The translations under genes and the position numbers were made by a program. Shown piece after piece: positions 42,611 to 45,458 of a stretch of DNA of 45,458 nt. The stretch lies in NCBI RefSeq assembly GCF_002633015.1, contig NZ_NSIU01000018.1, forward strand, positions 1 through 45,458, written 5' to 3'. The stretch's first letter is position 1. Each line of letters starts with the position of its first letter. A model generated the notes under the pieces. The model was not told where the DNA came from. It saw nothing but the letters and a program-made list of their open reading frames with translations, and searched no databases. The stretch comes from Sulfuricurvum sp. PD_MW2. Lineage in GTDB: Bacteria > Campylobacterota > Campylobacteria > Campylobacterales > Sulfurimonadaceae.

Positions 42611-45458
42611 ATGAAACGACAGATAGAATACAACTCCCGTTTTCGGATACTCAAAGGGGGCAAAATCTCCCTTGTTGTATCGGCACTCTTAGCCGGTTCA
42701 ACCATGAGCTTTGCGGCACCGAGCGGCGGGAGCGTAACAAGCGGTAGCGCAACGATCAACCAAAACGGATCAATCACGACGATCAACCAATCCACGAACA
42801 AAGCTTCAATCAACTGGCAAGATTTCAGTATCGGAAAAACTGAAACGGTCAACTTCGTACAACCATCAGCACAATCAGTTACCTTGAACCGTGTTGTAGG
42901 AACAACCCAATCTCTTATCGAAGGAGCCATGAACGCTAACGGTCAAGTATTTCTTCTTAATCCAAATGGTGTACTCTTCGCTAACGGTGCACAAGTAAAC
43001 GTAGGAGGGCTCGTCGCTTCTACCCTTAATCTTAGCGACGCAAACTTCCAAGCAGGTAACTACACCTTCGAAGGTAACTCCCAAAACTCCATTATCAATA
43101 TGGGAACGATTACTGCCAATAACGGCTATGTTGCTATGATGGGTAAACATGTTGCCAATAAGGGAACCATCGTAGCAACAATGGGAAATGTGCAGATGGC
43201 ATCAGGTGAAAAGATCAGCCTCAACCTAAACGGTAACTCCCTCGTTAAACTCACTATTGACCAAGGAACTATGGATGCATTAGTAGAGAACAAAGGACTC
43301 ATCAAAGCTGACGGAGGTCAAGTCTACCTGACAACCCAAGCCCTCAATACAATTCTTGATGGTATGGTCAACAACACCGGTATCATCGAAGCACAAACAC
43401 TGAACGATGTAACAGGTAAAGTAATTTTATTTGCTCACGGTGGGACAGCTAATATCGGCGGAACCATTGATGCAAGCGCACCCAATGATGGAAATGGAGG
43501 ATTTATTGAAACATCGGGTGACAAAGTTAAAATAGATGATCGTGCTCGTATTATAACCAAGGCAAATCAGGGCATTAGTGGAACATGGTTGATTGACCCT
43601 GTAGATTTTACTATTGCTGCTAGTGGGGGAGATATGACAGGTACAACACTTACAACCAACTTAGCAAACGGTAATGTAATAATCCAAAGCTCACAAGGAC
43701 GCAATGGAACAGATGGTAATATTAATGTAAATGACAGGATCTCTTGGAATACAAATACTTTAACACTAGAAGCTTATCAACATATTAATATCAATGCTAT
43801 TATGCGTGCGACAGGTACAGCCGGATTGGTATTGATTACAGATTCCACAAATCAAAGCAATGGCGGACATGTATTTATAGGTATTGATTATAGTACAGGT
43901 GCATTTAAAGGTAGTATTGATTTAGCTTCTACTTCAAGTATTAATATCAATGGTACGGCTTATACTATTATTAACTCTCTTGGAGCAGAAGGGAGTACAA
44001 CAGGTACAGATTTGCAAGGTATCAACGGTAATTTAAGTGGCAATTATGTACTTGGTTCTAATATTGATGCGGCTGATACAGCTAATACATGGAGTGCTGC
44101 TGGGTTTAATCCTATAGGAAGTAGTTCATCTTATTTTGCAGGTATATTTAATGGACTTGGACATACTATCTCAAATCTTTTGATAGACAGGTCTACAACG
44201 TCTTATATAGGTTTATTTGGTGGTACAATGGGTGCAAAGATTGAAAGTGTTGGATTGATCAATGCAGATATTACGGGTAGAAGTTATGTCGGTGGTTTAG
44301 TTGGATTTGCTACAAATAGCAATCAAATCATAAATAGCTACATAACCGGTTCTGTAGCTTCTACGGCTAATCCTACTTTTTATATAGGTGGTTTAGTTGG
44401 ATACAACCGCAGTTCTAGTTTAATATTCAATAGTTACTCAACTGCGGATGTAACAGTTAGTCATGGTGAATCTGTAGGTGGGTTAGTTGGTGTTAATGAT
44501 GGTTCAGGGATAATGGAAAGCTACTCAACCGGTGATGTAACAGCTAGTAATAATTATGTAGGTGGTTTAGTCGGTTGGAATAAGAATGCTGCATATATAT
44601 CATCAAGCTACTCAACCGGTGATGTAACTGCTGCTCATACAGCAGGTGGTTTAGTGGGTAACAGTGATGGTAGTAGTATAGCTAATAGTTATTCTACTGG
44701 TAATGTAACTGCTGCTGGTCTAGTAGGTGGTTTAGTGGGACAGGTTAGAAGCGGTGAGATAGTAAATAGCTACTCAATTGGTACTGTCGTTGGTACCGAA
44801 ACATATATAGGTGGCTTTGCTGGTTATGGTGCAGGTATAGGAACTAATAGTTTTTGGAATAGCGATACAAGTGGACAATCATCAAATGGACTAGCAGGAA
44901 GTACAGTTATAGGTAAAACAACATCTGAGATGAAATCTTTGGCTACTTTTAATAGTACTACTCCTGCATGGGACATTGTAGAAGACTCATCCCTGTCAAA
45001 TGGTTATCCGCAGCTGAGATGGACGAAATCAGGACTAAATGCGGGAACATCTGTTTGGGTAATAGGCGGAGCCAGACCAACACCTTTAACCCGACCACAT
45101 TATGATATCACAACAATCGTAAATTCAACGGCGGTAACTCCACCCATACCACGAGTTATTGCACCTATAGCACCGAAACCGACTCAAGCACAAATAAAAA
45201 CCACAGAACTCCTACAAACAATGATGCCTAAAGGCGATACTTATAGAGGATCGTACAATCTTGTCGGAACTACTGATGGCAATGCTCCGGTACAAACGGT
45301 AAGCATGGATCAACTCCAAAGTGCTGCTCTCACTCAAGGTGTAGGTGAAATCCGTGTACCTTTGGGGAATGGCAGTGTTGTCGATTTGATTAATGGAGGG
45401 GTAACACTTCCAAAAGGTGTCAGTCAAGAGTTTTATGTAGTAGCAACGAATAGAACAG
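42611..45458 (+). CDS. Two-partner-secretion exoprotein (filamentous haemagglutinin type), 5' part, with GLUG repeats
   Basis: Frame open from ATG 42611 (GGAG five bases upstream) to the window end, at least 949 residues. Basic extended signal peptide of about 35 residues (ending TMSFA). The TPS secretion domain (about 36-280) has the family motif NPNGVLF at 117-123 followed by ANGAQVNVGGLVAST, which TpsB transporters recognise. Then a beta-helix region, and seven GLUG repeats (codons 559-738). A Pro-rich stretch (TPPIPRVIAPIAPKPTQ) begins a further domain. The product would be secreted through a TpsB pore as an adhesin or surface protein. No TpsB gene is in view. It is divergent from the kinase-regulator pair. 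Confidence 0.88.
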   Translation, partial: MKRQIEYNSRFRILKGGKISLVVSALLAGSTMSFAAPSGGSVTSGSATINQNGSITTINQSTNKASINWQDFSIGKTETVNFVQPSAQSVTLNRVVGTTQSLIEGAMNANGQVFLLNPNGVLFANGAQVNVGGLVASTLNLSDANFQAGNYTFEGNSQNSIINMGTITANNGYVAMMGKHVANKGTIVATMGNVQMASGEKISLNLNGNSLVKLTIDQGTMDALVENKGLIKADGGQVYLTTQALNTILDGMVNNTGIIEAQTLNDVTGKVILFAHGGTANIGGTIDASAPNDGNGGFIETSGDKVKIDDRARIITKANQGISGTWLIDPVDFTIAASGGDMTGTTLTTNLANGNVIIQSSQGRNGTDGNINVNDRISWNTNTLTLEAYQHININAIMRATGTAGLVLITDSTNQSNGGHVFIGIDYSTGAFKGSIDLASTSSININGTAYTIINSLGAEGSTTGTDLQGINGNLSGNYVLGSNIDAADTANTWSAAGFNPIGSSSSYFAGIFNGLGHTISNLLIDRSTTSYIGLFGGTMGAKIESVGLINADITGRSYVGGLVGFATNSNQIINSYITGSVASTANPTFYIGGLVGYNRSSSLIFNSYSTADVTVSHGESVGGLVGVNDGSGIMESYSTGDVTASNNYVGGLVGWNKNAAYISSSYSTGDVTAAHTAGGLVGNSDGSSIANSYSTGNVTAAGLVGGLVGQVRSGEIVNSYSIGTVVGTETYIGGFAGYGAGIGTNSFWNSDTSGQSSNGLAGSTVIGKTTSEMKSLATFNSTTPAWDIVEDSSLSNGYPQLRWTKSGLNAGTSVWVIGGARPTPLTRPHYDITTIVNSTAVTPPIPRVIAPIAPKPTQAQIKTTELLQTMMPKGDTYRGSYNLVGTTDGNAPVQTVSMDQLQSAALTQGVGEIRVPLGNGSVVDLINGGVTLPKGVSQEFYVVATNRT
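44285..44824 (+). repeat. Seven GLUG-type protein repeats in the exoprotein
   Basis: Seven copies of a unit built on YVGGLVG, spacer, NSYSTGDVTA, about 24-30 residues each; last copy is YIGGFAG. The DNA is similarly repeated (for example ggtggtttagt recurs). GLUG motifs occur in bacterial surface proteins, including IgA peptidases and adhesins. Such repeats can change number by recombination. Confidence 0.8.

Noticed and set aside
44285-44824. Regular DNA repeats read as a possible CRISPR or satellite array
   Set aside because: They follow codon frame and encode GLUG protein repeats; units vary in sequence and length.

Overview
The window is chromosomal DNA of a Campylobacterota (formerly Epsilonproteobacteria), most likely the Sulfuricurvum/Sulfurimonas group. 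This rests on gene order and protein character, not on a database search. Three blocks match order I recall from Helicobacter pylori and Campylobacter jejuni: ftsZ-ftsA-ppiD-like beside bioA and rsmH; polyprenyl synthase-hemA-proS-fxsA-hemC-ubiD; and HIT gene-pheS-pheT-aroA-ispH. Genes are tightly packed, many with 4-nt ATGA overlaps, and TTG or GTG starts are frequent. No stretch over 300 bases lacks a gene. I saw no tRNA, rRNA, CRISPR array or insertion sequence.

Region 1 (1-7500, all minus strand) is envelope and sensing. It holds the start of a small membrane protein, a DacA-type carboxypeptidase, a four-gene MacA/MacB/TolC-type efflux operon with the MacB ATPase and permease as separate genes, a 56-residue four-cysteine protein missed by length cut-offs, and a split energy-taxis receptor pair like CetA/CetB. 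Region 2 (7600-12540) has a sensor kinase and OmpR-type regulator divergent from a TonB-dependent receptor, then a one-helix membrane protein. Region 3 (12570-15860) is an overlapping plus-strand group: M48 protease, prmC, DUF4149 membrane protein and an MlaF-like ATPase.

Region 4 (15857-23450) is cell division and neighbours: a J-domain protein, ftsZ, ftsA and a PpiD-like chaperone on the minus strand, then bioA, rsmH, a candidate FtsL and an unknown secreted or anchored protein on the plus strand. Region 5 (23457-31751) makes heme and quinone for respiration: polyprenyl diphosphate synthase, hemA, proS, fxsA, a DsbC/DsbA-like thioredoxin, hemC, a UbiD-family menaquinone decarboxylase and a small c-type cytochrome. 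Region 6 (31839-39625) is argH, an OsmC protein, a HIT hydrolase, then pheS-pheT-aroA-ispH.

Region 7 (39622-45458) is the accessory part. In the relatives I remember, rpsA follows ispH. Here there is a 61-residue exported peptide, then a 7TM-DISM histidine kinase and OmpR-type regulator on the minus strand, divergent from a large two-partner-secretion exoprotein with GLUG repeats that runs off the window. The 95-base gap between kinase and exoprotein carries a perfect 11-bp tandem repeat of the kind OmpR/PhoB regulators bind, and the kinase appears to be read from a leaderless transcript. This regulator plus adhesin locus is the best candidate for an undescribed system here.
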